Below, one piece after another: positions 1-13,900 of a stretch of DNA of 64,000 nucleotides. Each line of letters starts with the position of its first letter. Positions within the stretch are counted from its first letter, which is position 1. Made by a program: the position numbers and the translations under genes. The stretch is from the NCBI GenBank assembly GCA_025642075.2, contig JAODUO010000046.1, positions 507,501 to 571,500 on the forward strand, in the 5' to 3' direction. The DNA comes from Ridgeia piscesae (Eukaryota; Annelida; Polychaeta; Sabellida; Siboglinidae). Below the pieces are notes generated by a model. That model saw nothing but the letters and a program-made list of their open reading frames with translations. It ran no database searches and was not told the origin of the DNA.

Positions 1-235
1 AAGGCTCTAAATTTATAATACAATGTTAATTAGTCCTATACCAAACAAATTAAAATAACAAGTTAATGTAGGCACTGTGTTGTCTCTGATGCATCTTATT
101 TAGTTCCTCTGACTGTAAATAAAACAGGTAAGTCATGCATTGTCATAAAAAATCTGATCAAACCAGATGTTGAACATTATTAAAGTGCATCATGCTACAT
201 AATTGTACATCTACAAACTGCATAAAAATGTATTG

Positions 236-288
236 TCACGCACGCATGCACGCACGCACACACGCACGCACGCACACACACACACACC
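236..288. repeat. CA/CACG microsatellite
   Basis: A run of alternating CACG and CA dinucleotide units ends in a short C tract. It lies left of the last SARS2 exon seen and has no coding meaning. Similar CA-rich runs occur at about 40203-40275 and 51339-51368. Confidence 0.8.
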
Positions 289-489
289 TCCCCCCATAAC
301 ATATTTTTTAGTTGGAAAAAGTCAACTGACATAAGATTTTTCACTTTTAAAATAGAAATTGCTATTTCTTAATTATTTACCTAACAATTACATAAAAACT
401 GATGACATGAGTCAATGGTCAAATTTAAATGTATTGTTTTGTTTTAAGAATGTAATAAATATAAATAATACATCTCAGAGAAAACTTAC

Positions 490-2978
490 TCTGTTCGAAG
501 GACGTCAAGGCGACTTGCCAATTCAACAACTGTCTTTGGTTTAAAGGTGAATTCTAAAACAGTCAAGCAACTGCTGATTTAATAAATCAGTGTTAAGTGT
601 TCATTACAATTGTGTAAATTAACAATTATTTAATATTTAAATACATTTAATTGTATTTATAAATTAATGTTTTAAGATTTAAATACATAGATATGAAAGA
701 TAGTGTCTGTTAAGCTGGGGGAGGGACATGAGAGACGGAGATTGTAGAGGGGGTAACAAGGACACACTAACAGGGGAGATGGATAAAGGAGAGAAAGGGA
801 AAAGGGTAGAGAGGGACAGGAAAGAGAGGAATAAAGAGGGAGACAGACAGAGTGGCAGATGGGCAGAGGATGGAGGGGGAACATAAAAAAGGAGGAAGGG
901 AAAGGGGAGAAATATATAACGTGAGAAAAAGGGCAAATGAGGAAGAGAAAGATATGTTCAAGTTGCATCTGTATCCTGCCATCTTATTCTTACGCTACTC
1001 AGTGTTGTATTATACCATGTGACTAAGTCCACAACAACAGACACAAGACGACAAACCTCTCTTCTGTCCACATGTCTCAACTAGACGCGCCTGTGACTCG
1101 TCTCCTATTGGCTACAAACGTAACAGTAGTTGTGTTTACATATCAGCTAATCACCCCATCATATATACTTAAATGTCACTTTGCACAAACAAACAGGATA
1201 CTTGAATTATACAATTATTAAATTTAGTCACACAATTTTACTCTACATCATAAAGAGTGTATTACAGTTTAAAATGTCACCATTATTATTTAGTAATATT
1301 TTATCATATGAACATGTAAGGCATTAGAAAACAGTTTGACCACTGACTGAGTAGAAAATTAAATCGACAGTATAAAAAGAGGATGAAAGAAGACTAGAAG
1401 TGGAGGAATATGGAGAGGCAGAGATAATGTGAAACAGATTTATATTGCAAAAGACAAGTGGGAGATATGAAGATTCTAAGAGGCTGGACAAGTAACTACA
1501 AAGGCAGTAAAAATGAAGTGACACCCATCCTCTATGGAAAACGCAGATATATATGCTCTCACACATGCACACACACACATATAACTGCACACGAATATAC
1601 TTACAACACCTGGATGCGTGATGTTAGGAATGTTGGCAGCAGCTTTATACAACTTCTGTCTTAGAAGCTCCAATTCTTCTTTCTGTCATGGATCAACTTG
1701 ATTTATTGGCTTTCACGTTCAAAATATGGTATTATCACTGACCAAATATGAAGAGATTACTTTGCTAATAATTATACAATTGATACATTCTGGTAACTTA
1801 AAATTAATAATAATTAAGATACATTTACCAAGACAACAATTGTACATCCATTACCAATGTAACAACATATTTTTAGACTTTAGTATTTGTGAAAATACAT
1901 TCTCTGCATGCAGTCACCTGAGCATCCTCAAGTTGAGATTCCGTCTTCTCTCTCAGCTGCTGAATCTTCTTCCACAAAGACAACTGAACAAATTCAGATA
2001 CAAAAGTATTATACAAGAGTGGCATGTATGGCTACCTCCCATAGTTCAGCTCAAACCTAAATTGTAAAACAATTCGTTCTCTAAGTAAGGTACATGTTTG
2101 TGGATCTTCATCAGTTTTACATGTCTTAGGTTGCAAAGTTGGTTGTGAATCAAGTACACCCTTTGAAATTGTTAGTCTTTAGGTATATTTTTTTCATGGA
2201 GTTGGTTTGCTTTAGAAAGAATGCATTGATGTTGCATAATGATTAAATACTTAGTCATAGTTTATATCTAGATGTATGGTATTATAATGTATGAAGAGGA
2301 GTAATCTGACTTGCAGCGTTATAGTAGATAATAGTGATACTATTTTTGTTATCATTGTCCTGTCTTTAGTTGCATAATAAATTATTACATAATGTATAAC
2401 AAAATTGAAACTAGGGAATATTGCCTTTATATGACACCCTACTTCAGGGCTTTATGCATGATAAAATTATTGCCAGTCACACATGGTTTGGGTGCTAACT
2501 GTTAAGCCAGTTTACAAACTTTTAAATGTGTCTGGTGACCACCCACTTTCAAGGCATAACTAACAATATCTATGGTTTTGGAAGACCTTTTTTTGCTCCT
2601 TAATTTATTTTACCCGTCCACCATATTTCTACCCGTCCATATTCGTTTTTACCCATCCAAATGATGGGTGGACGGGTCTCTACATAAAGCTATGCCCTAC
2701 TTGCACCAATTGAAGCAATTTAAAAAAAACTGACATGCTGGTTTACCTAAGCATGGAACTGCCCATCTTCATTTCTAGTCGTTTAGTTTATCATAAATGA
2801 AAGGATATACTTAACACAAGTTCATAAAGTTTGTGGAACACTCACCAGTACATCAATATCTCCAACCCCTTTCCTATTGTTTATGTTCTCTCTGATAGCT
2901 GCAGTGTTATCTGGGTCACATAAATATTCCCAGTCAAAGTCTGGCAAAGGTGCCTTGAAGTTTCCCCATCTCCTGTCC
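490..2978 (-). CDS. SARS2: Mitochondrial seryl-tRNA synthetase, N-terminal exons (partial, runs off left edge)
   Basis: Five consecutive minus-strand exons can be read with GT-AG borders and matching phases: 2978-2846, 1983-1918, 1682-1605, 1111-1057 and 553-490. Their joined translation contains DFDWEYLCDPDN, RKGVGDIDVL, a short charged coiled-coil stretch (KKIQQLREKTESQLEDAQ), then NIPNITHPGV|PIGDESQAR and FKPKTVVELASRLDVLR. The THP-x-VP-x-GDESQAR stretch followed by the LDxxR helix is characteristic of organellar seryl-tRNA synthetase; the cytosolic enzyme has a different sequence there. The protein charges mitochondrial tRNA-Ser with serine, and the part seen is its tRNA-binding arm and the linker to the catalytic domain. 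The class II catalytic motifs would lie beyond base 1. The 5' exon is uncertain (see the next entry). No later exon could be recognised with confidence in 1-489. Confidence 0.85.
700..960. repeat. Polypurine (GA-rich) tract in a SARS2 intron
   Basis: About 260 bp of almost pure A/G on the plus strand, built from gagag, gggag, aaagg and ggagg blocks. It lies inside the SARS2 intron between exons 1111-1057 and 553-490, so the pre-mRNA strand is polypyrimidine. The open frames through it are low-complexity Ser/Pro/Leu peptides and are not genes. Confidence 0.7.
2446..2698. mobile_element. MITE-like dispersed element, copy 1
   Basis: This segment opens with AGGGCTTTATGCA and closes with TACATAAAGCTATGCCCT, which are imperfect terminal inverted repeats of each other. 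Inside is a run of related acccgtcca / acccatcca words and a hairpin with arms cccgtcca and tggacggg. The same element recurs at 48628-48933, 49396-49696 and 51225-51546. No coding capacity is seen, so it looks like a non-autonomous DNA element. It lies in a SARS2 intron. Confidence 0.6.
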
Positions 2979-3270
2979 CTGCATCATCACAGTCTAATCC
3001 TGCCAGGGAATGCTTAGCAGTCCGTTGCAGCAAGTCCAAACACTCTGGCAGGAGTAAACAGCAACTGGCCGTAGATGGGTCAGTTCTTGTTGGCCATGAT
3101 TTGTGGCAACAACTAGAACTGATGCAGCTGTGGAGATGTCGTTTGACTGCAAATCGTCCATGTTTATGTACAGTGTGGAAGTTCCGAAGCAGGATTCGGT
3201 TCAAGGTCCGGCATTGTGCAGGGCGCAGGTTCAGTTTGACTGCTAGTTGGGCACCGAGTATGAAAGTCAT
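2979..3270 (-). CDS. SARS2: Candidate mitochondrial presequence / first exon of SARS2
   Basis: From an ATG at 3270 the minus strand reads an open frame that starts MTFILGAQLAVKLNLRPAQC and continues rich in Arg, Lys, Ser and His, with no acidic residue for about 63 residues. That composition is typical of a mitochondrial targeting presequence. It lies directly 5' of the first recognisable SARS2 exon. However, this frame is not the frame of the conserved exon at 2978-2846: continuing through gives an unrelated peptide. Either an intron with a non-obvious donor separates the two, or there is an indel or sequencing error near 2970-2985. The role as presequence is inferred. Confidence 0.4.
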
Positions 3271-4905
3271 GTCTGCAAGTCATCAAAACGTAATGCATAA
3301 CATTTGCTGTGCTTTGGAATAAAGAAAGTCAAATCCCCCCCCAAAAAACATGGTTTATATTAGTAAATATTACCCTGCGCCGCGGCGAATAACTCATTTC
3401 AATTCATTATTTAAAAACATTTATTATAAATCTGACTTACTAGTCGCGTAAGTATGGATACCTATATATGATATATATCAACTCTGATATAATTTCAGGT
3501 GTATCCTGAATTTGTGCTCGTATATAAATGACTCCGAGAAACAATCAAACACGGCTAAGATCCAGGCTTCAGCTGTCATCTGAACGCCGGCGCCGAAAGA
3601 TGAGACATCCTACATTATCGCCCACCAAAAAGTGTTTACAAACACCAGGGTTACTTAGCAAATGTTAAAACACCTGCAAAGTACTTTTGATACCTACTTG
3701 TGTTATGTTTGTATTAACATATTAGCGACATAATGGTATTTCCTAAGCAACAACGTGATCTTTGTGGTGGAACTTGACCTCGCATCACTCCACAAGGGAC
3801 CGGTCATTATTTCAACATGTACCCCGCTCCAAAATATGGTTTTGCGCGGGTGCTGCTTTGGTGGCGTTACTTTCAGTTGTATGTACACAATAATAAGTAA
3901 CTATGTGAACTAATTAATTATGCAAATGCTTCTGTATTAGCCAATCAAAAGTATCTGGTTATTTTATAATAATTTCTAAGACTAAGATTGTTGGGCGTCA
4001 TGATCGAGTAGAAAAAACATTTTACACAAGCACTTCTGCAACTTTTTTATGAACATACCAAAATGGAATATTTTCATACAGTATAAAGTCAGAAGTAGAA
4101 ACTAATATAGCTGTGACAAGTTCACATTTCAGTCATTGGCAGAGATAGTGAAACACTATATTTTTTAGGTAATCTTACACTTAACTGACCTAAATTATTA
4201 CGGCCTTTTAAAACCGTTTTTTCACCTTATGTCGATGTGTACGTGTTCGCAATGTATATTCTACATCACTTCCGATACAAAGAAGTCAGATTTAATTTGT
4301 GTACCTATTTTTATTCCTTCCATTTCCTCAAAATGTATTTGTTGCCTACTGTTATTTTGCAGAATATTTAACATATCAACTGTTCCAATATGCTAGTGTT
4401 TCTTTCCACTCAGATGTTTATGCCACATGTCATTAATCTCTATTAACGTTTCAGAAAACCCACAAAAATGATGTTATTGTGGAATTTCTAGAAAGGTGTA
4501 ACCCAAATTATTTTTATAAACTTAAAGCTATACTATCACATTTTGGCTACCTGAAAATGGTCGATTATACAATATCAACTTCTCAGCAGACACCCTTTAA
4601 AAAAATACGCAAACAATTTGTGTAAAACGTTTATTTATAGTATCGGGAAATGAGGTCAAGCTCGAAAAATACAACCGTTGTTTTAGCAATGACATACAGG
4701 GTAATAAGACAACACCACTTTACACAGTCAACACCACATATTCATTTCTTAGCATCCACGACAGTTATAAAACAGTTTAAGTTTTTGTGTAGTACCATTT
4801 CTGTTGTCTTTCAACAAATCTCTATATTATAAACAAGCATCAGGTTCATGTATATTGCAGTCGAGTAACAAGTAAAAATGCGAGCTGGAGAGCGTTTTGT
4901 GAATG
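3271..4905. other. Spacer between SARS2 and SNW1
   Basis: About 1.6 kb with no supported gene. It should hold the SARS2 promoter; a GC-rich patch with gccggcgcc at about 3590-3600 is the only CpG-rich spot. It should also hold the 3' untranslated region of SNW1 at its right end. The small open frames here have no recognisable content. Confidence 0.5.
4630..4635 (-). promoter_or_regulatory. Possible SNW1 polyadenylation signal
   Basis: The reverse complement reads AATAAA about 270 bp downstream of the SNW1 stop codon. This is a plausible position, but the region is AT-rich and the hexamer could be there by chance. Confidence 0.35.
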
Positions 4906-7900
4906 TTATTCGCGTCGTTTCTTGCTGCGGTCCGTGTCTCGACTACTGTAGCGCGAGTCGTCACCGGCCGGCCGTTTCTGGGCCTTCTTCGCCTCCGTCA
5001 AGAACTCAATTAAACCGAACGGATCCTCCTCTTCATCCTTCTCAAACTGTACTGGTCCTTCCCTGCGGGCTGTCCGGTCTGTCCCGGAGAACTCCTTGTC
5101 TGGCACAAATCTGGAACACACAACAGCACTATTACACTGTACGCCATACTTGCAAGCCAGTGGTCAAAACTACCCCTAGCCAAACGTCTCCACACAGCTG
5201 GGATGTGAGCAGGTTTGAACTATGCATTATAGCAACTGACTTCGCCATACGCATTGCATCAGCCATGGGAACAACACAAATACCTGCCCACATTTGAAGA
5301 CAGATACATGACTGGTGTGAATCCCAATATAACGACCCATTCACACCGTATTGCATGCAACATAAGCATTGTGTGGCTGAAATCACTCACAATATTATAT
5401 CAAATGACCTATCAAACTCCTCGTGGGACATTTTCATTGGCTGCCATTAAAAAAGGAGTTTTTGAAATGGATGTGCTAGTAGAGAAGACCTGGTACTGAA
5501 GTAATCAGCGCAGTGACCCTTGGTGTACAAGGATACTCTATGCTACTTCTCAAGTTAACATTGGCTTCCTGCGCGATATCATGTCATTTTAAAGGTCTGT
5601 ACTATTATGCACCAGGCACTTTTGTATAAGCAACCATTGCATATATATTCGTTGCTTCCTTCTGTAAGGAAACCTGTCCAGCTTCAATCACCTAGTTCTG
5701 ATTTACTATTTGTCCATAGAATAAACACCGTCATTGGAACTTTTTCTGTAGCTGCACCAACTGTTTGGAATCTACTTCATTTTAGTGTTAGATCAGTTGA
5801 AACTACTGCATGATTCCGCCGTCATTTCAAATGTATCTTTATAACCTTGTTTGTCCACCATGGCTCCCTGGCGTGTTAAAACAACTGTTGCTAACTGGAA
5901 TATTGCCCTTTGACTCTAAGATTGACGATCCGTTTTGTTTTGATGTGTCTATGTGCTTGGCTTCCAAGGGTTTAGGCACAACAGAAGTAACCTTATTATT
6001 AGCATTATTATATTTATATTTAGTATCGTTTTTTATGTTTTCATATTTTTTATAATTAGTTACCTGGTGGTACTGTTAAAACACGTTTTTACCTCTTATC
6101 ACAACTAATGAGCATTTAATGCCTGCAAGAAACCATGATTAAACCTGGCAGTAATATGCCACTGTTTATAATGTAAACATTTACTAAAGTTCTATTTAGC
6201 ATTAATTATTTCGCACACCCGTAAATATCAAACATATCTTTTAAAAATCACAATATACCTGTTTAGGCTACAATTTTCTTGCAACAACTATTATTACTCA
6301 CAACAACATGAAGGCATCCCACTAACCTGTTGCTACGAATGAGTTTGTCGAGGTCATCGCCGTACTGGTCCTTATCGATGTTCTTGGACGGTCTGTAGAT
6401 GGAGGTGGCGATGTCTCGGTCCTGTCGCCACGGCTTGTCGTAGACGGTGTAGTTCTCGTCCTCTCCACCCGCAAAACCACTGTCCATGCCCTGCGAGACA
6501 AACAGACACGTCAACGTCACGAGGAGGGATCAGACCACAATAATAACAGACTGTTTTATAAAACCAAAATAAAATACTTAATTTGACCACGATAATAATC
6601 AATCATTCGGTAAAGCTCAAAATAAAATACTCACTTTGGATGTCATAAAAAGCAATCACAATTAGACATAACGTTTTTAATCTAACTTTGTGACTGTTTC
6701 TGCTTGTGTGAGTAGTCAAGTCAATCCATTACCTCCAGGTATAAGTTCATGTTGTATCTCTCTGATACAATATAACAACCCCTTCATAAACCTACACCTG
6801 CTTCCAAAAACCCTGCAATCTACAACTAACTGGGTGTTAACATGGATCTAATAAAAAATTCAACTAAATAAAACACGTTACTGAGGCCTGCCTTTAAAAT
6901 TAATGCAATCAAGTTGTAGTTCATATGTAGAATATCAAGGAGTTTTTAATCAATTGATCATATTAATAAAGACCAGGACATAAGTCATAAATGTACACAT
7001 ATAGCAGCTCGTGAATGTGCCTACCCTGCTCTGGTTAAATAGTCGCTGGTCAAACTGTAGGTCGTTGGAGCCGCCTGCACTGGGCATGCCCAGAGCAATC
7101 TTCTCACTGATGTCTCGTTCCCGATCCCGCTGTAGACGTGACCTGAAAGAGAAACGCCAGCTTAGTGTGTGGGCCACCATCATGAATTTGATTTTGTTCT
7201 TACAGTATTTTCACTTGATTGACTTTGTATAAAATGTCATTTTCAATGGTACACTAACTTTGAAAATACAGTACACACACAAGCATACACGTACATAAAC
7301 ATTGTTACATACATATCCTAAATATGGAATCGCATTGTATAAATTGTTGCAATCGATAGATGTGATTCAATTTATTGACATTTAGGGACCATGTCAAAAC
7401 AATTACTTCAGCAATACACAAAATGTTATGTTAGCAAGTGTTTATGTCGGGCTATTCAATCAAAGCACCCCAACAATTGTGTATATCTTCCAATCAGTTT
7501 GTAATAACCTTTACCAAGTGCAACTATTAAGACATATAAGACTGCATGTTACAAAATTGACTAACAAAAGCATAAACAACAAATGAGTGGAGAAGGTATT
7601 TTCTTGCTTTTCAATGAGCAGATGTTGACCACCTGTAACCAGTATTAGCTACATTACAAAATAGCAAAAAACTCAAACAACAGCTCAGATGAATAACAGG
7701 TTACTTCTTGTGTTCCACTGGACAGATGTTGACCCCGGTGATGGTCAGTATCGAGTCCACTGCACCCCAAACTAGAGACAAAGAGGAGGGTAATATCACT
7801 CCCCACGCCTTCAAAACTGACCTTTTATCTGGGGCGGCTCGAGAGAGGTTCCTGTCTCGCTGTCGTTCCTTCGCCCGGTCTCTCCTGAAGTCATCCCGCT

Positions 7901-10900
7901 CTTTTAACTCCTCGTCTCGCTCAACTGAAGCAAACAGAATGTTGTGTTGTAGGGCAGCACCGAATGGTCATGATAAATGTCATAACTGTTAGCTGTACAG
8001 CCTTGGTGTGTTCCTTCATGGAATCATTTGCTGGCTTACAGTATCTCTTGTCAGTGGCCACCCCATCTACATGGGTACATTGGCCATGTAAGAAAGATGA
8101 CTGTGCTAAAGGGGAAGCCTAGACAGCATACCCTTATTGAACACTCTAAAAACCCTTTGTTTAACACATAATAAATATAATACAACTACATCGAGCCACG
8201 TGACATGCCTCACAGGAATGCACCATACTATGGGAAATTGTAGCAAATGTGTGGTTGGATATGTGGATAACCATTTTAGGGCTTCGGTTTTAAACAGCTG
8301 ATGTAACAGAGATCTGACCAGTGTCATCACATTGCCAGTAGCAAGAGGGGAACTGTGTGCTACCTGCAGTCTAGCCACCCGATGGCCAATACTTTGAAAT
8401 CTACAATCAGCCATTAAGCGTGCGGCTTGTTACATACGAGAGACACGTACCGTCTAACCGCCTGATGCCTGCACTCTCCTCTCGTGCCTTCTGAGCCAGC
8501 AGTCGCAAACTCTCCTCCTTCTTCTCCTTCTCTTTCTGTGCCATCTTCTTCTCCACTTGAGCCCGCATCTCCACCGCCTCCCTGGCCTAGACAACACAAG
8601 GGCAACAACTACACCAACCTTACATCACACATTTCCCTGGCCTAGACAAAACAAGGGCAACAACTACACCAACCTTACATCACACATTTCCCTGGCCTAG
8701 ACAAAACAAGGGCAACAACTACACCAACCTTACATCACACATTTCCCTGGCCTAGACAACACAAGGGCAACAACTACACCAACCTTACATCACACATTTC
8801 CCTGGCCTAGACAAAACAAGGGCAACAACTACACCAACCTTACATCACACATTTCCCTGGCCTAGACAAAACAAGGGCAACAACTACACCAACCTTACAT
8901 CACACATTTCCCTGGCCTAGACGACACAGGGGCAACAACTACACCAACCTTACATCACACATTTCCCTGGCCTAGACGACACAGGGGCAACAACTACACC
9001 AACCTTACATCACACATTTCCCTGGCCTAGACGACACAGGGGCAACAACTACACCAACCTTACATCACACATTTCCCTGGCCTAGACAACACAAGGGCAA
9101 CAACTACACCAACCTTACATCCCACATTTCCCAGGCCTAGACAACACAAAGGCAACAACTACACCCAACCTTACATCCCACATTTCCCTGGCTTAGACGA
9201 CACAAGGGCAACAACTACACCCAACCTTACATTCCATATTTCCCTGGCCTAGACGACACAAGGGCAACAACTACACCCAACCTTACATCACACATTTCCC
9301 TGGCCAAGATGACACAAGGGCAACAACTACACCCAACCTTACATTCCACATTTCCCTGGCCTAGACGACACAAGGGCAACAACTACACCCAATCTTACAT
9401 CACACATTTCCCTGGCCTAGAAGACACAAGGGAACCAACTACACCCAATCTTACATCACAAATTTCCCTGGCCTAGACGACACAAGGGAACCAACTACAC
9501 CCAATCTTACATCACACATTTCCCTGGCCTAGACAACACAAGGGAACCAACTACACCCAATCTTACATCACACATTTCCCTGGCCTAGACGACACAAGGG
9601 AACCAACTACACCCAATCTTACATCACTCATTTCCCTGGCCTAGATGACACAAGGGAACCAACTACACCCAACCTTACATCACACATTTCCCTGGCCTAG
9701 AAGACACAAGGGAACCAACTACACCCAATCTTACATCACTCATTTCCCTGGCCTAGACGACACAAGGGAACCAACTACACCCATTCTTACATCACTCATT
9801 TCCCTGGCCTAGACGACACAAGGGAACCAACTACACCCAATCTTACATCACTCATTTCCCTGGCCTAGACGACACAAGGGAACCAACTACACCCAATCTT
9901 ACATCACTCATTTCCCTGGCCTAGACGACACAAGGGCAACAACTACACCCAATTTACAAATTATCAGTACAATACATCAAACAATGCACTTTGATCAGTA
10001 ATGTGATGATAGTCAATTTAGTTACCTATAGTTGGCAAATAGACCTGAACTTGTCCCATACAAAATAATATTCATATCTGTGCGTTGGTAATTTCATTTT
10101 GTAAGCGTCTAGCTTATTTACTGACGTAACAACAAAACTCATTGAAAATAACAGAACCATTCAGGCATGCACCATTCTGGGAAACAAAGTCCTTTAAATT
10201 ACAGTTCAGACCTACCACAATTGTATTGCAAAACTATTATGGCTATCACCATACCAAACTATTAGAAATAGTCGCAGCTAGTTTTTAAAACTAATAAAAA
10301 CAAGTTCCTCTGAGCACTAACTAAGGACTGGAATGTACAACTTACTTTTCGGTCAGCAATGTACAGGGCCTCTGCAAGTTTGGCAAAATTCTCATTGATG
10401 TGAACACTCTGCAGTCCCCTGCCGTCTGCTGCCAGTCGCTTGTCCAGGGGGATTGTAAAACCCTACCACAAAGACCATCACAATGAAGCCTACTTGAACA
10501 AACTTGTATGAACATTCAACTGCTTCTATATACATAGAAACCTCCATTAACATGAAACTTTGGCAAACATTCCATAAATTGTAAACAGTTATACATATTG
10601 GCATAATCAAACAGTGCGATTTATATTTCAACCAATCAATGAACTGCTTTATTACTATTGTGCTTTAGAGAAGAGAGACTCACTTTGGCGTTCTTCCAAT
10701 TGGAGATACACGGTGGAATCTTCCACTCCTGTTGTTCTTTCACCGTCACCTGCAACAAGTCACAAATAGTCTTAGCACAATATGCTGATGCAACAGTCAG
10801 TCTCTCTATAGCGCCATGTGCTGTCCTAAGGACTGTTGAGAACACAACTGTTGTTGAGAACACAACTGTTGTTGAGAACACTACTGTTGTTGAGAACACT

Positions 10901-13900
10901 ACTGTTTTTGAGAACACTACTGTTTTTGAGAACACTACTGTTTTTGAGAACACTACTGTTGTTGAGAACACTACTGTTGTTGAGAAAACTAGTGTTCACT
11001 CCCTGGCAAACTTATCCAATCAAAATCATCTCAACTTCTCTTGGAAGGTTCAGCCAATATATAATTACTACATTTGTTTCAACTATATCAACTACCATCT
11101 ACTGTAAGATGCTTACAGCCAGATAAACTGAGGCTCTGTAGAATGACTGTCACCAAATTTCACACCTAGACAAATATGAAAGGTTTCTACCAACACCATG
11201 TGTGAGGGGAGTATTAGACTATATACCTATCTTTGAATCTGCTTATAGAGCAAAGGTAATTTCTTATATAGCGCTGTGCTCAGTCCTCAGGATTGCTCAA
11301 AGTGCTTTACAGTTTATTTATGAATAAACATATATCAAATCTCAACAAATCTGTCAACTATACACAGATGCAATATGCTCACAAGTCTGTTAATAGTGAA
11401 ATAAAACATTTGCTAAAAAAAGTGGCCTGGTCAAATTATCGGCACTCTGAGAGTTAAGTTTCTTACCTTTCTGTTGGGAGAGTGCATGACGGGGGCTGGT
11501 GGAGATGGAGGACCTCTGGGAATCTTCTTGTTCACTCTGTCACAAACAAGTCATTCCAATTAAGAGTATTAGTTTTGTTATCAAATCTACTTTGTGACTT
11601 GACTCATTTAAACCCAACGTTACCATCACTGATGTCTGATAAACCTTTCCATCTGTAATCGAAAACTTTGTGGTGTAATTGAAATAATATGAACATTTAT
11701 ATAGGGCCTTATTCAGCCTAAACTGTACAAAAGCGCTTTACAGGTTCGATCATTAAAACAAGTCACAAATACTGATAGAAAAATACACAAGATCATTAAA
11801 ATTAGTTATAGAAACTAAAACTTTAAAATACAGTATTTTTTATTTAAAAAAAACTAAATGTCTAAGATATGTAAATTACAAAATATCCCTAAAGTAAATA
11901 AAATAAAGGAAAAGTAACATCCAATTTTGTTTAATTAAACCCTGTCCTGATCATAACCTATTTTTATAAGAAAACTACTAATCGACATAAAGAGGCTAAT
12001 CAACAGTTTTCATACTATTTGATAAAAAAGGCAACTCACTTGAACCGGGGTGGTTCCATTGGGTCTTTCTGTACCTCAACCATTCTGATGATGCGTTGTT
12101 TGGCGCCAGAGTTGAACGCTACACCTTGGTTTGCTGGCGTGTATCTGCAAGTGAAAGCAACCATAATTATATCGATACATGAAACAAACACACAAATAAC
12201 CCTTTCACAGGGTGACCAGTCATCAGTATCCAGTATCTACTGCCAAACACTTGAGACCATCTGGATTGGCAGTAGTAATAATAATAATAGTAGCTAACTG
12301 CTACATGGAACAATTTGAGAAATTAGCCATCTCTATAGCACCACACCCCCCATCACTTTGACTATGATATGTGGATGACACATTCACCATACTTCATGAA
12401 TACGACGTGGCGGAGTTCACTGAACACATAATCCACACATCAAGTTCACCAACGAACCCCAGAAAGACAGCAAACTTCCCTTTATCAATCTATACACCCA
12501 CATTCTGGATGATGATCCACGAAGATAACTATATACCGGAAGCCAACACACAAAGACCAGTCCCTCAACTTCAAGTCACATCACACTCTAACTCACAAAC
12601 GTTCAGTTGTACGCACCCTCACCAACAGGGCACAGCAATATCTCACCACAGCTGAAGACAGGAAAGCAGAACTTGCACACGTCCACAATGCCCTGACATG
12701 GCTATCTGGAATGGGCACTTGCACTTCCACCACCTAGTGTGAATAGACGACCTATTTCAAACAACCCCCGCCATCCCATGTTGGGACCCACACGTAGCAG
12801 GGTCATCACAACAACTTGGTCCATTTACAAGTCACACAACGTGCACATGTACCATAAGCTGGCTAACACCCTCCGCTCGATGGTAGTACACCGAAAGAAC
12901 ACTATTGTGGAACCATCTACAACATCACGTGTGACAACGACTGCAGCCACATACATCGGTGATACTAAGAAAGCACTTAACCTGAGGTTCAAAGAACACA
13001 CAAACCTGGACAAACCAACAGGAGTAGGAGACCATTGCCGGGCCACAGGACACTCAGTGTCTACGAAGAACACCAAAGTACTGACACAAGAATCCAACTG
13101 GCACAAGAGGAAAGTGAAGGTGGCCATATATATAAAACAGAGACTCCCTACCATGAACAGAGGCCAGGGATAACACCTGCCCTCCATCTACAACCAAATT
13201 TTCCCACCGAACCCTGAGCCAACACACGTGACAACAGTACTTGACCAAGACCTGTAGATGATGGGTCGAATCATTGTACATTTCACAAAGATATGCTCCA
13301 AAGTTAATTTCTTACAAAATAATAATAATAGTAGTTCTTCTATCGCATGATTTCTAGCTAAATGTTAATCAATGCACTCACAAATTAGACACAAATAAAC
13401 AATTATAAAACAATTTAAACTATATATTTGAATTAAAAAGATTAATAAATTAATTGATGAGAATAAATAAATAAATCATAAAACCATTCATTTAAATAAA
13501 TGTCTTTAGCTGATGTTTAAACAGTGTGAGAGAATATGCCTAAGTTCCTTTGTGCAATAAATGTATTATCTCTACTGCCTACCGGATGTACTGTGCAGGG
13601 GCTGTCTTCTCTGCCAGTCTCACGGGCATTGCCGCGGAGATCTTACTCTGAACCAGCTTCTCCAGGGCTTCTTTTGTCTTCTCTGTTGTCTGTGAGAGAA
13701 CAGTCCATGGAAACATGATGTAAGATTTGGTCAGTTTATACTGCACTACTAGCCACTAGTGTACAACATGCGTCCCTCTGAGAAAATAAATTTGTTGTCT
13801 ACAAGAAAACTATGTTGTTAACTACATGAACACAGAAATAACTTCTACTACAAATATCACAAGAAGTGATTGCTCAACACTGTATTGTCCATACCTGTTT

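Noticed and set aside
679..982. Minus-strand Ser/Pro/Leu-rich ORFs
   Set aside because: Low-complexity translation of the polypurine tract within a SARS2 intron.
10636..11126. Open frames of 96-149 codons on both strands
   Set aside because: They are shadows of the 18-bp minisatellite; the only real coding piece is SNW1 exon 9 at 10684-10749.
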